Below, piece by piece: positions 45,060-56,960 of a stretch of 64,000 bases of DNA. The translations under genes and the position numbers were made by a program. The stretch spans positions 124,001 to 188,000 of the forward strand of contig NMRA01000127.1 in the NCBI GenBank assembly GCA_002633005.1, in the 5' to 3' direction. How positions within the stretch are numbered: position 1 is the stretch's first letter; every line of letters begins with the position of its first letter. This DNA comes from Phoronis australis (taxonomy: Eukaryota > Phoronida > Phoronidae). The notes below the pieces were generated by a model, which saw nothing but the letters and a program-made list of their open reading frames with translations, searched no databases and was not told the DNA's origin.

Positions 45060-46327
45060 CCGAACCTCTAGCGTAATGAACATTCAGTTCTTCTTGAACA
45101 TTTCCGACACGCGATTACAAGAAATAAGAGAGGCTACCGAAGGCGACAGGGCCATGACAATTTTGAAAACGTTTATTCTCGATGGTTGGCCAGACAAAAA
45201 TCGTGTACCTTGCGAGCTTAAAGCTTATTTCAGCATGCGTGACATACTCTCTTGCGAAGATGGTATACTCTTAAAAGATGAAGCCATACTAGTTCCGACT
45301 AAATTCCGAAAGGACATAACTAAACGACTTCATTCCGCACATATGGGATATAACATCATGATGCTCCGTGCTCGCTCGTTTACTGGCCCAGAATGAACAG
45401 CTTGTTGACTCCTGCGCTCCCTGCCAGGAACGGCGTCACAGAAATCAGAAAGAGACGTTAAAGCCAATGCCTGAAACGCACCGTGGGAGAAAGTATTCAG
45501 CGATATTTTTGAACTAGACGGCCGACAGTTCCTTGCGGTAATTGACCACCACTCCAACTTCATTGAAAATGACCGATTACAAAGCCTTACAAGCTCAAAA
45601 GTCAGAGCTTGTTTAAAAAAGCAATTTGCGCGTTTCGGCATTCCGAAACTGTTTTTGACTGATACTGGTTTGCAATTTACCTCATTCGAGTTCTGTTTGT
45701 TCGCAAAAGAATGGACGAATTGTGCAGTCGTTTTCATCTCCAGGCCATCACAGTACCAATAGAAGGCCGAGGCAGCCGTTAAGGTTGCGAGACGTCTGAT
45801 GATTAAAGCTACAAAAGATGGCACTGATCCTAATCTCACACTTTTGGAACAGCGCAACACTCCGCGCGAGGACACGGGATTGAGCCCAGTTCAAATGATG
45901 TTCGGTAGATTGACGCGCAGCACCATACCTTATTTTGAATTTCAAAAGGACCGCGAGACCCGGCTGCCGCTGAAAGGAGAAATGCGAAAAAGGAGTCCAT
46001 GAAGAAGTATTTTGACAAAAAAGCGAAGGACCTGCCAGAGCTTATGGTTGGCAAAATTGTCTATTTCGAACATAAGGAAGGGCATCGATGGATTCTGGGG
46101 AAAGTTCGAGAGAAATTATCAGACAGGACGTACGTGGTGGAATCTTGCAATGGAGGAGTATATCGGAGAAACCGATTCCAAATACGCCCAACTCGAGGGC
46201 CTTTTCAACCGTTACCAGATGTTGAGCTCCCAGATGTAATGCCAAACGAACCGCAAAATGTTTCCGATATTCTGAGCGATCCGAGTATACCAACTCAAAC
46301 GGACGTTTCGAGTCCAGGCTATCCTTA
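45060..46327 (+). pseudogene. Ty3/gypsy-like integrase region, decayed
   Basis: Linker ISDTRLQEIREATEGDRAM and zinc-binding part (RLHSAHMG, then CAPCQERRHRN) span 45076-45450. The catalytic core has DIFELDGRQFLAVIDHHS (about 45503), FLTDTGLQFTS (about 45652) and AEAAVKVARR (about 45765), holding the D, D and E positions. The C-terminal part is YFDKKAKDLPELMVGKIVYF and onward to about 46200. Stops and shifts near 45396, 45615, 45760 and 46001 make it non-functional. Confidence 0.82.
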
Positions 46328-46696
46328 AAATTCTTCAACTTAATTATGGGAAAGGTATAAATATAGATTCCATAACTAAATATATACCTCACAGGAATGA
46401 CAGGTTTCATAAAGTGTGCATGCATACCAATCAAATGATTCAGATTCTATTCTTAGAAAATTGTAAATAATGTAAAAAAAATCTAGTAACTAGGTAGATA
46501 ACTGATGGGCCCGAGGTTAATAAAATATACAGAAAATACTTGTAAACTCTTAAAAATAAAACTTAGAAACTGTAACAAAAAGTGTGGTATGACAGGTTTC
46601 ATAATTCCTGTATTATTGACAAGAACATTCAGCCAAAACTTCAATTTTTTATCTCATCAAATTATGCTAAAAAATCTCAATCATATTTTCAGGTGA

Positions 46697-46997
46697 TACA
46701 CTGACTGAATGTGAAACTTGTGAAGTCTTGGAAATCCCGAGGATAACACAAACCTATTCTGTGAGCATAGATGAAAGTGATGATGACAATACGAGAGTCT
46801 GCATGGAGTTGGAAAAAGAGTCCTCGGGATCTATTAGTGATGCTCAAAGTGATTATCGCAGGACATTTGCCAAGGGTGCAGCAAAGTCAGCAGGATCTGC
46901 CCTTGATAATGAAATGTATGTAGTGCCACCTTCATTAGGTTTCCTACATTCTTCATTATCACCATCATCACTTCAACCGCAGAACGTCAGAACTTGA
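46697..46997 (+). CDS. orphan 3'-terminal exon, unknown protein
   Basis: After ATATTTTCAG the frame is open to TGA: DTLTECETCEVLEIPRITQT, then an acidic Ser/Asp-rich stretch (SIDESDDDN), ending LQPQNVRT. The good acceptor, clean frame and a downstream AATAAA make it look like the last exon of a real or recently lost gene. No domain recognised and no upstream exon could be paired with confidence. Confidence 0.4.
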
Positions 46998-47875
46998 GTT
47001 TTGTTAAGTACACAATATTGAGGAATGAAATTGCAGTTTTTGCAGTTTGGACATCTTTGAAACTAAATGATTTTGGTTATTGAGTATGGTAATTACTATG
47101 TATTAGATGTTTTGTGTGAAGAAATCAAACACGATTTAATCTAAATCTTTCATGTTTACTTATTATTTTTGCCGTAATTGTTGTTAACACGGTCGCATTA
47201 TAAAATTGAGGTGACTTGCAGCCTGCTAAGAGCCGTGTGATGCGCAGAATGAAACTGTTTGTATAATTTACATGTATCCTCTATTTTTGATGCCCCACAC
47301 TGCAACGTAACGGCATTCACTCTGCAAATGAACCACTGACGTCGCTGCGTCGTTTCTCACCTTCCTCACAGGTTAACGCGACACCTCTAGACAAGGTAAG
47401 GTCGACCGTATGCGAGGCGATGTGGATATACATGTAGACCGATTAACATGGTAAAAAAGACTAATTAAATCGGGTGTAATTCTCCTTTAATCACTAATTT
47501 CCGTTATAAACGAACACCACGGCGGTATTCAGCGGGAAAAAAACACCCAGTACGGTTTTCGATTTTTAAAAATCGATGAACTAATAATCTAAAAAACTAC
47601 AACCATTGGGTACGATTGAAGATAAACTACCGCGCGTATTCAAATACTCGGTAGATATACAAAAGCTGATCAGAGTTAACAATATCAAATGGATTCATTT
47701 TTTAATATTCTTTCAATCTCTTTTAACCAGATTTTTGACCAGGAAACAGTTTTTGTGCCCGCTCTTCATTTTTTATTACTGACAAAGAGCTAGATAGTTA
47801 TATAGTCAGTGCCACCGAAATTGTCCAGAGATTCCAAATCTTTACCATATTTGCACTTTTGTTTTTATTTTATCT

Positions 47876-47881
47876 AATAAA
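47876..47881 (+). promoter_or_regulatory. candidate poly(A) signal AATAAA
   Basis: First canonical hexamer I noticed on the plus strand after the stop at 46997, followed by GT-rich sequence. It would give the orphan exon a 3' untranslated region of about 900 bases. Confidence 0.35.
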
Positions 47882-48664
47882 GATTAAACTTTAATGGCAC
47901 GTGAAATGTTTAGTGTACTTGTAATGTGGTAAGTTTAGGGATGGAGTCACCATGAACTTAACTAATTAAGTTTAGCTGGCGATCAAAGACTACCACTGTT
48001 TTGGTAATTCAAGTTCAAAACCTAGATAAAAAGCTGTCAACCTATTCCCGGTAATAAAAAAACAAGTGGGTAGAAGCATTAAAAATTAAAGATAGAAAAC
48101 TAATATGAAACTTATCGTTCCTTTGGGAAGTGGCCCATTCAGAAGATAAACACAAGTTAACCTTTTTATTCATTTTGTAATATTTATAATGTACCAAGTT
48201 AAAACTACTCTCCAGAGTAGCAGGCTATAACTCTGCAAATTTCAGAGAAAACCAAAACGGGGTTACTTACAATAACCATAGTTTAAACATTAATGCTAGG
48301 AATTACCTTTCCACTTGATTAGCTCAGATCTACATCAATACAAAGGGCGTGCTGAATAAGCATTGTAAAGTTGTCTGGGGCTTAGGGGATTAGAGCGAGC
48401 ACCAGTGTAAGCGAAGTGTTCTCCACATGTTTAGGATGGTGTCAACGTGTTTGTACAAGTGTATTTTTATATAATTTAAAAATCTGTCGAAGAGGTATCA
48501 TAGAGCCTGATGGAGATATTGTCATCGGCTCCCATTTCAGAATTATGAAAAGATAAAAGTTTCACACATTTTTAAATTTTAAAGTGGTAAAATCTGTTGT
48601 GTACACACACAAGTATCTTTCAGTGGTGTTTGGATGAGAGTATTTTTGGCACACAAAGACATTT

Positions 48665-48945
48665 ACCGAATGTGACATATATATAGTTGTGGGGCGGGAA
48701 TATTGTGTGGAGTGTATGAACAATGCAAAAACCGGGATATGTGTAACATTCTGGAGCATAAAACTTACAGGGGCATATATCAAATGGGACATATATTGCT
48801 GTGTGCTATATAGTGTATATACCTGATGGGACATATATACTTGTATATATTGTACTGGGGCATATACCTAGTGAGGTATATATAGTTGTGAGCTATATAT
48901 CGTACCGGGGTATATACCCAATGGGGCATACATAGTTGCGGAACA
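48665..48945. repeat. degenerate tandem repeat (GGGACATATAT family)
   Basis: Units of roughly 40-50 bases starting GGGACATATA or GGGGCATATA recur about six times with drift. Confidence 0.65.
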
Positions 48946-49007
48946 AGGTCTCAAAATTTTATCCCACTTCAAGGTTTCAGATAATAACCCCACATCTGCA
49001 TATAAAC

Positions 49008-49015
<8 letters not shown>

Positions 49016-49061
<46 letters not shown>
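49016..49061. repeat. (AT)n microsatellite
   Basis: Uninterrupted TA dinucleotide run near the right boundary of the 11.3-kb insertion. Confidence 0.95.
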
Positions 49062-49064
<3 letters not shown>

Positions 49065-50563
49065 GTGTAGACCAAATGCATTTTGGATCAAGCTGAATCG
49101 ACACTTTCACAGACGTCGAAGGCAAAAGGTCCTAAAACAACCACGTAGGTTTGTTGATTGATTAACTTGTTTCAGCTCAAGTAAACAAGCGAAGTGTATC
49201 TCGTTACAAGATAATTTGCTAAAGGAAGTGCATCATTTCTTTGTTGCCAACTACAGTACCTGACGTGTGTCATCAGAATCTAACTGCATCACCCATTTTT
49301 CAGTTGTTTGAATAATTCATTAAAATCATTCCTCAGGATCTCTTGAGTAAGGCGTATGGCGAAGGGGGGGTCTTGTCCCAACTTCAACGAATTCTCCACC
49401 GAAGATGCGGTGAATAACAATTCCTTAACGAAATAGTCACAGAATACGAAAAACTTCTCAACGACTCGAGGTTTAAGTCCATCACTAAAATCAAAACTGT
49501 TGTACAGACCTACATGGCTGCCAGCGGCATGAACATAGTTGACAAAATTTCGTCAGTAGGTGTCGCTATGGTGCACTTTGCTTTCGCAGTGAACTTGTAT
49601 TCATCTTGGTTCATTTTGCCTTTAAAATTTAGGCGCTTGATTAGTCAAATGAATAACAACCCAATTCCAAAAGGTGAAGAGTCACGCTTATATTCCATTA
49701 AACTTCAAGCCACGACTCTAAATAGAATTTAGTATTAACGAATTTTATTTTAATTTGTAAATTCCAGCAAAATCCTGAAATTTCCGAAATCATGCGAAAA
49801 GAAATTTAAGAGTCCCCCCACACTAAGTTAGTCATGTTTTTCTTCCCGGATGCAACAATCCAAGAACACTAGCCGCATCTAGCCGATCTTGGCAAATTAC
49901 ATTCACAGTCTTTCAAATTTTTGTTGTTTGAATAGATATGAGAAAATATTGGCCATTGCAAGACAACGCTCACGAATAAGTTTTCTTTAGAAATGGGGAA
50001 ATAGAATGATGCTTCAGCTCGGTATATGTTGGTTAGTAGATAGGCATACACTATTCCATATGAAATCTTCTCCCAGTAAACATTCTGCATTAACCACACA
50101 GATTCTAACTTTGTTAATCGAAATACGGTGTATCAGTGGTTACGCTTAGCGTCAGTCATGACATACGGTGTATATACCCATGTACCTTTAAATGTTTTGA
50201 AATTGTTCTAGCCTTTGGAGTTTCAATTCCACAGGTAATCAGTAACGTTTGGTTATTGGTAATATCTGATCCATGAAAGTCAGATTTGTCGATGAAAGAC
50301 ACTGGGTAAAAACAAACAAGACTCCTGCGTCACTTCCGGCTAGTCTTTTATACTCCGCATCATGTTGGAACAAAAAGCATTTCAAAAGGAATTTGGTCAC
50401 ACTGCACGCGACCCTTTCTACAAAATGTTTGAACACTTTTTCTCTTCAGGTGGTCCAGTTATAGGCGGGATGATCGGTACGAGGAAACCCTACTACGATA
50501 TTTGGGAAACATCGTAAACGTGACCATTAGGATGGACTCAAGCGGAAATCCGGACGAGTTCAG

Positions 50564-52627
50564 ATGATAATACGTCTTCAATGAGAACATATTGATACGT
50601 GATTTCAGAAGCTGCCATACACATAACCATTTTGAAGTCATCCGGATGTTATAACATAAACCTAGTATCGCAGTCAATGTTTGAAGAACTCTTGACACTT
50701 GGCAATGAATGAGTTGCATGTATGACAATTACAAATATTAAAATTGATGTTGCATTTGTTGTTAAAGGGTCAATTTTACTATACTCATCGGTTTATTCAA
50801 CCGAACACACCTATGTCACAAGCATGTCCATATCGAGATAAAAAATGACCTTCATCTCCATATAAATCGTCCAGGACACTGATAAGAAAAAAGAATATCC
50901 AAATGCCATGAAGCTGACTTTGTTATCCATATAGTTAAGGAAACATTATACTTTTCTTCCAGCATGTCGTTGATATCGATTGTTTCATAATTCTTGGGAA
51001 ATGTACCAATCTGCTTGAAAAAGTGGGAATCTCAGCACCCCAGCACCCCCCCCCCCTTTTCCCTGTCCCTCCAAATCTTGAAATCTATATTTGGAGTCTG
51101 TCAGCTTGAACACGTTCGGTCATATCCGACACATGGAATTCTTCCAAATGGAGCTAGACCTTGTGTATTCCCGTAAAAGGTGACCACATGGCGTTTGCGC
51201 CTGATATATTTCGTAAGAAATTTAGTCAGAGCGCTTCTCTAACGATTAGTCTTATTGTTTAGGAACTCTAGAATGGTCAATTTCTGGCATCAGAGCTCTA
51301 CAGATAGGCTTCATTTATTTGTATTTCATTCGAGTTTGTCTTCTTCACTGAAGTACAGAGCAACGTGTTGTACATTGAATTTTAATTCATGGCCTCTGGG
51401 TAATAAAATCTCTAAAAATAAGTTACAAGAAATAACCTTCACGGAACAATGTGACTTTTTTACCGACTCAGTATAAATGTGTTTCCGCTGGTGGTTCTTT
51501 CTTCCTTAGTGGTTATTGTTATTGCTATGACTCCAAAATATACATGTACATCATTTAAAGTTGTCAGTCTCGACACAAAATATTGACAGGCAATTCTCAT
51601 CAAATATTTAGTTAATGATGCCGCTTATTTTTGTTATAGTCTAGACGCATTTCCTGAAAAGAGCCATGTATAAGTTTCTAGAAGCATTTTTTAGTAAGAG
51701 TTGGGAGCAAGACTTTCACAGAATCGAGGTATGGCAAATTCAACTAACCCTGTTAATACTTATTTCCATAATAACGGAGAAGAAAAGTCATCTATAATGC
51801 ATACAAACATTTCCTGTTGAGTGACAATATCTGACGACTGCAGTTTTTAGTGAGAATTGTTATCAGTTTTCTATGTTTTTGCCTTTTTGGCCCCGTTCAT
51901 TATCCTCACAGCATGGATGAGTTAATCCATAACACAAACTATTTCACTGTCCAGCAGCTTCTATAATTTTTACAATACCACAAAAATGAGATTTCATGCT
52001 AAAATTTGACACTGATTTTGAGCGAAAACTGATGTGCCCGACTTTTAAACTATTTATCAGAGTAGGAATTGTATTAAACTACACAGTTTTAGTAATATTA
52101 CATAAGCAAGTAAACTTCAGCGCACAGTACGATCCAAATCCGTGACATAGGGTATATCACCCACTTATGGCTTTTTGTCTGGTCTGAAGTGCACTGCACT
52201 CTTAAGATAGGAAACTGGTTGGTTTTCTCATCGGAATGTTTGAACGAATGAGCTTATGAAAAACTTACGTTCATTGTACTGTAGTCATGACATGAATAAA
52301 AGAATGAAAAGAGAAAACACGAAATTGCGATTTTAATATGGGTGTACCCTCTATATTCGTCTTTTTATCCGTTTTATTCATAAAATGTACTTAGTCGGCA
52401 AGCATCTGTTTGCAAATTTTATAATGAACATGCGGTTTACTCCGTGGATGGACGGACACAGGTTATCGCTGACCAGTGTTAAGAAGCTTTCGGTGCGACG
52501 ATAGACTGAAGACTGATTCGAGTTAATCACTTTATTAACTTCTCCCCCACGTGCTCAAGTCTACTCAAGCAAAACGGGCTACGTAATGTCTGTTCTATGC
52601 TTCAGCTAGTGCTGCAAAACCTTGACC
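50564..52627. other. tail of the duplicated cyclase region, then unassigned sequence
   Basis: 50564-51640 aligns with the live gene's intron (11538-12560), for example the GTCGTTGATATCGATT block. After 51640 similarity is lost and no gene is recognised. Confidence 0.6.
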
Positions 52628-52784
52628 AGGGGGAGATCCAGGATTTCGAGTTGGGTAACTGGCAGAGTATTATCTAGGAATTTGCCCGTCAGACACTTAC
52701 ACACCGAATTACCAAGTTTAATCTGGAAGAATTTTAGGGGGGCCATGGCCCCCTTGGGCCCCCCCTAAATCCGCCACTGGGGAG
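52628..52784 (+). mobile_element. TGGCGGATC-family MITE, copy 2
   Basis: Starts GGAGATCCAGGATTTCGAG and ends CCTAAATCCGCCACTGG. Contains GCAGAGTATTATCTAGGA and a GC-rich GGGGGGCCATGGCCCCC palindrome near the right end. Confidence 0.75.
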
Positions 52785-54156
52785 GAGGGGGGAGGGAGAG
52801 GCGACACAACAATTCGTGATGATCGGCACTAAACATTTCAGCATCAGAAATATTACATTCAAGTAAGTCAGGCAAACACATTTTTATTAATAATCCACTG
52901 GTGCCACCTGCCGCCCCGAAGTGTTATACCAGAGGTTTCCAGTTTAATCCCGTCCTGCAGCCATTTTATTACTACTTAAGAATTTCTGTAATTACATCAC
53001 GTTTCGTCTCTTATAATTGCTAAACGTAAATCGAAACATCAGAATGTTCTAGAAACCATGTGTAGTTAGTTGTTGCAACAAGTGGGGGATTATATCAAAC
53101 TTGACAAATATCCGTGGCGTTGGCGCAGTTGGATTTTGTAATTAAATGTTAAATGACGTCAACATGAACTTGTGTCTTAAAACGCTACGAAATATTGCCA
53201 CAAGTCAAACTTCAATAATTCTGCTGAAACTAATGATTGCTTCAAGGTATTTCAATAAACACAATATACATTCATTGACTGGCCGTAGTTTGGCGGGAAA
53301 TGACGTGGTACGACGATGATAACTGGTACGGAACCGGTAACTCTCTCCTACATTTGATGTACGACGTGGCACTGACTGAATGCATCAACCAAACATGTTA
53401 ATTTTTGAAAATCCCTTCAAAAATGGACTTTTTCAAAACACCGTGTTGGGCATATTCGTGTAGAAAAGCGAAATGAACAAATCTGTACACGCTGCTTAAA
53501 GCACTTTTGTGGACATACGGAAACGAAAACGTCGTTGAACGCTGCAAGTGCTTGGCATTTCTGACAAAGCACTCTCGTGCTGGAAGTTTTTTTAAGATTG
53601 AACACCGTTCCAAAAAAATTGTAGGTCTCGTTACAGCTGAACACAGAAGAATGATTCTGCGATTTTAGGACTAAAACTGAACCAAATCTGGCGTGGTGAC
53701 TCATTGGAAGGTGCAGAACTCGGGGAGAAGAGGGGGGTGGTGGGCAATACAACCGTGATATTTTAATATTGGAGCCATAGTTGCCAGATATCATTCAGCG
53801 TCACTTACTACCCAAGGAGGCCAGATCATGCGCTATAACCATCACTAGACGCTTTGCTTCACAAAACGTGTACCTTGGTGTATTTCCTTTCATTTTTTTC
53901 GACATCGCATTCGCTTTACCAAAGATTCACGCAGAAATGCCGCGTAGAGACAAACACCTCTTCACCACGTATTCGCATCTTCCCGTTCAAAATTGTTTTA
54001 TTTTATACAATTTGTCAATATGTTGTTGACAGAAAATATTTGTTTTTGGATCAACGTCAACGACCAACTGATACATGTAACTAGAGCAGATTTTACCGTT
54101 ACCGATGTCACGATGCATGAAAACGGTATGCGCAAGGCTAGAATGGGTAGTAGCCT

Positions 54157-54434
54157 CATTGGCGGATTTAGGGGTTTGTCAAGGGGGCCATGCCCCCTCT
54201 AAAATTCTACCAGATACCATTTGGAAGTTAGGGTGCGAATTGCTGACTAGCACACGAATAAACAATGCATAGGCCTGAACAAACCCCGTATACCGTTTTT
54301 TGTTTAGTCAACTGGTCCAAAAATTCGAGACTGCTGCATCCCCACGCTTCGGGCTGGGCGGCCGCGTTTGCCGAAATTTTGGTTATTCCTTTGCCCTTTC
54401 CCTCCAACTCAAAATCCTGGATCCGCCTCTGAGC
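54157..54434 (-). mobile_element. TGGCGGATC-family MITE, copy 3 (longer)
   Basis: Starts ATTGGCGGATTTAGGGG and ends AAATCCTGGATCCGCCTC, so the two ends are inverted repeats. Orientation is opposite to copies 1 and 2. It has about 120 extra internal bases and no coding capacity. Confidence 0.75.
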
Positions 54435-55094
54435 CTCAATAATGGTCATTTCATGTTTGATGTCACTGTCTAAGTTCGTGGAAGTCGCAACCATATGATT
54501 TTCGAAGTTAGAGTCTTCCAAGTCCGTGGGATTAGGTCATAAAGTTCCGTTTATTTCGCGTCTTTACTGCAAGGGTTAATACTGTGAAAACAAAATCTCC
54601 GGAGTAAAAGCTCTTCGGTGCAACAACTCATTCACTATCCCATCATCATGGGCGCGTGATAGGAGACCCGTGAGGAATTTAAAAACGCAAAAAGATGCAG
54701 TTCGGCGTAACACAAGTGTGGACGAAGACTGTAAAAAACAGCTGCGTTTACAAAATGACTACTTCGTTGTGTTGACCTAGAAGCAGCCAGTCTAATGCAA
54801 CTTGTTACTGTCACGAGCCAAAAGATCAAATGTAAAGAAAACTTTAACGTTTTGTTATCCAAAACTTGTTGCATTGTCCATAATCCAATGTTTAATATTA
54901 CTGCTTGCCTCCAACTTTCGAATTAGTGGTCGGTGAACACAACCGATGTGAACTCATGTAATGGAAAGAGTAAAACTAAGTTAATTTATTTGACCCTGTG
55001 CCGAGACGAATATCGGCATCTGCATGCAAAGCGGTAACAGCCTGACAACATATTACGCAACTGCTAATCTAGCCTAAAAATAGCAGCTGACTAG

Positions 55095-55265
55095 CGGGTC
55101 GGCTGATGGCCGGTCGGCAATTAAGGTCGGCTGTAGAGTCGGCTGGTTGGTCGGCTTATGACTCGGCACTGCGGCCGGCTGCCGGTCGGCTAAAAATTAG
55201 CCGACCGGTCGGCTAATTTGCCGACCGTTCGACGGCCGGTCGTCGACTCCTAGCCGACCGATCGG
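55095..55265. repeat. cluster of GGTCGGCT / AGCCGACC words
   Basis: About a dozen direct and inverted copies of GGTCGGCT in 170 GC-rich bases, including adjacent inverted pairs with 11-base arms (CGGTCGGCTAA). It abuts the dispersed repeat at 55280-55640. Confidence 0.85.
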
Positions 55266-55640
55266 ACAAAAATTCGTGATGTGTGCTCTATGTGGGATAA
55301 AATATATCGCGTTTTGCTTTTCTACAAAAGTTGTCGCAATTTCATTTTTAACAACCATATTTCCTGCTATTTTACTCGCCGTTAATAAATCGAGTTTTTC
55401 TCTCATAGCCTTGGGGTCACTTTGGAGTATTACTGCCTCTGTAGATGATTTGGGTGTACAATTTCCTTCAAACGTTTTCCTTTCTTCCCATACACGTTTT
55501 ACCAGGTAGGGACAGGTATGTTGTCGCACTTTAGTGTGATATGAAAAAGAACCGTTCAAGATGACAACAATCTAAGCACTGTAACTTAATGTGTTGACGT
55601 CTACACACCAAATTGGTCCCTGTTTCTTTTTTATAGTTGA
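55197..55640 (-). repeat. dispersed repeat of unknown type, copy 2, with 120-codon open frame
   Basis: Best-preserved copy. The minus-strand frame 55559-55197 is open for 120 codons, including VWEERKTFEGNCTPKSSTEA. The open frame's last part runs into the GGTCGGCT cluster, so only the first 80-90 codons are likely ancestral coding. I do not recognise the protein; it is probably part of a DNA transposon. Confidence 0.45.
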
Positions 55641-55937
55641 TTAGGTCGTCAGATGCTTTAGCAAAATTCAGTAGAGTGTCAAATTTTGTTCCGAGGGTAC
55701 GAAGGGAACGGAATAAATGTTGTTAAAAACGACAAATGTCGTGTATTCAGCCAATTTTGTATTTCGTCGCTATATCTATATTAACTGTCATCTTTAAGAA
55801 ATGTTTATTGCCTTCACAATCTGCTTCTATGCCCCTCTTCCCGCTGTCACGTTTCACTGTTTATTTAGCTACGAATATATTCATTCCATTTATTGCTTGA
55901 TGATGAGACATATAGTCTCTAAATATAGTTAGTGTTT

Positions 55938-55962
55938 TAATTTGTTTGTTTGTTTGTTTGTT
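55938..55962. repeat. (GTTT)n microsatellite
   Basis: About five TTTG units. Confidence 0.9.
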
Positions 55963-56444
55963 ATGTCTAGTCTTGGTGTTTTACGACATAACTGCACACC
56001 TGAACCAAGGAGATTGTTCCGACACTACGAGAGAATCAGTATCAAGCTTTCAAACAAAAAGTTTAGTCGTGTTTTCAACGAAGTTAATACGCATATGCAT
56101 ATACGTGTGCAGAGTTTGTTAAATGCACACTTTTCACTGTTCACATTCTTTATTCCGTTGCGTTCATACTTTCGGAACAAAACTCTACTCTCAACTGAAC
56201 ATAGATACAGTACCTGACCTAGCGACATAATTAAGAGAGACACGATATTTCGAAACATACTTGTTTCATTCTCAAGTGAAGATAAAATGACGCAGTAATG
56301 CCACCACAGAGTATAAGTTGACGACACACACAGTGAGACACGGCGGGTGTGAAATACTGCAAAGAATGACCTATGAATTGGGGTAACGAAAACTTGCTCC
56401 CGAAGTACAGTCATATACGTTTGCATATACATATGCATATCCAT

Positions 56445-56466
56445 ATATATATATATATATATATAT
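56445..56466. repeat. (AT)n microsatellite
   Basis: Short TA dinucleotide run. Confidence 0.9.
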
Positions 56467-56579
56467 TATTTTATAAATTTATTAAACCAAGGTTTACCTC
56501 TGAAACTCGAGTTTTAAACAATTCCATTTCTAAGTCATTTTATTAACTGTTAAAATAAAAATGGAGACACTAGACATTC

Positions 56580-56960
56580 CAGACCTTCCCCAAAAGGTCG
56601 TTCAAATAAATCTGTAACAATGCCACATTTGTTTGTATGTTTGTTTGTTTGTTTGTTTGTTTGTTTGTTTGAACGCAAGCTTTAACATACACGGATTGTA
56701 TAACATGCTCTCTACCAGTTATACCATATTTTATCATTTTGTAACTAAGTCCATCTTGCCATGCCCAGTCAAAAGCTTTTTGAAAGTCCACAAAAGGGCA
56801 AAAAAATGTGACTCTACGTTTTGCACTGCATTTATTTATCATTGTACTTAAAACGAACATATTGTCTACCGTGGAATATCGTTTCCAGAACCCAGTCGGT
56901 TTTCATTTAGTGTATCGTTCTTGTTAGACCATTCCTGTAATCTGTTGACTAGCACTATTG
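56580..56960 (-). mobile_element. non-LTR reverse transcriptase fragment, decayed
   Basis: The minus strand reads GFWKRYSTVDNMFVLSTMINK upstream, then CPFVDFQKAFDWAWQDGLSY, the motif A region with the catalytic Asp. The frame then runs into a (TTTG)n repeat at 56633-56671 where the next motif should be. Confidence 0.75.
56633..56671. repeat. (TTTG)n microsatellite
   Basis: About nine TTTG units interrupting the reverse transcriptase fragment. Confidence 0.92.

Larger units (their letters stand above)
37787..49135. mobile_element. about 11.3-kb nested insertion in the cyclase pseudogene
   Basis: In the live gene GTATATAC at about 9413 runs directly into AACCACGCAGC. In the decayed copy the left flank (GTATATGTATATAG) and right flank (AACCACGTAGG) are 11.3 kb apart. 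The insert holds the THAP relic, the broken Ty3/gypsy element, a LINE, an inverted-repeat element, an orphan exon and a degenerate tandem repeat. No target duplication found, so it may be several successive insertions. Confidence 0.75.
32579..50563 (+). pseudogene. decayed second copy of the ADCY3-like gene (seven relic exons)
   Basis: Homologous to the live gene from about 4965 to 12560, introns included. Relic exons: 32579-32664 (acceptor AG and donor deleted), 32913-33138 (in-frame TGA after TPHI, internal deletion, donor lost), 35706-35786 (one-base deletion near the start), 37092-37250 (frame intact, donor GTAAGT changed to CTAAGT), 49337-49556 (about 29 bases lost, frame broken), about 49849-49937 (acceptor CAG changed to CGG, internal deletions), 50450-50563 (deletions, donor lost). 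The last coding exon has no counterpart. The copy is further split by insertions at about 34378-35035, 36411-36898, 37287-37643 and 37787-49135. It cannot encode a cyclase. Homology stops near 51640. Confidence 0.92.

Noticed and set aside
48868-49125. Minus-strand frame with Tyr-Ile repeats
   Set aside because: It is the translation of the (AT)n microsatellite.
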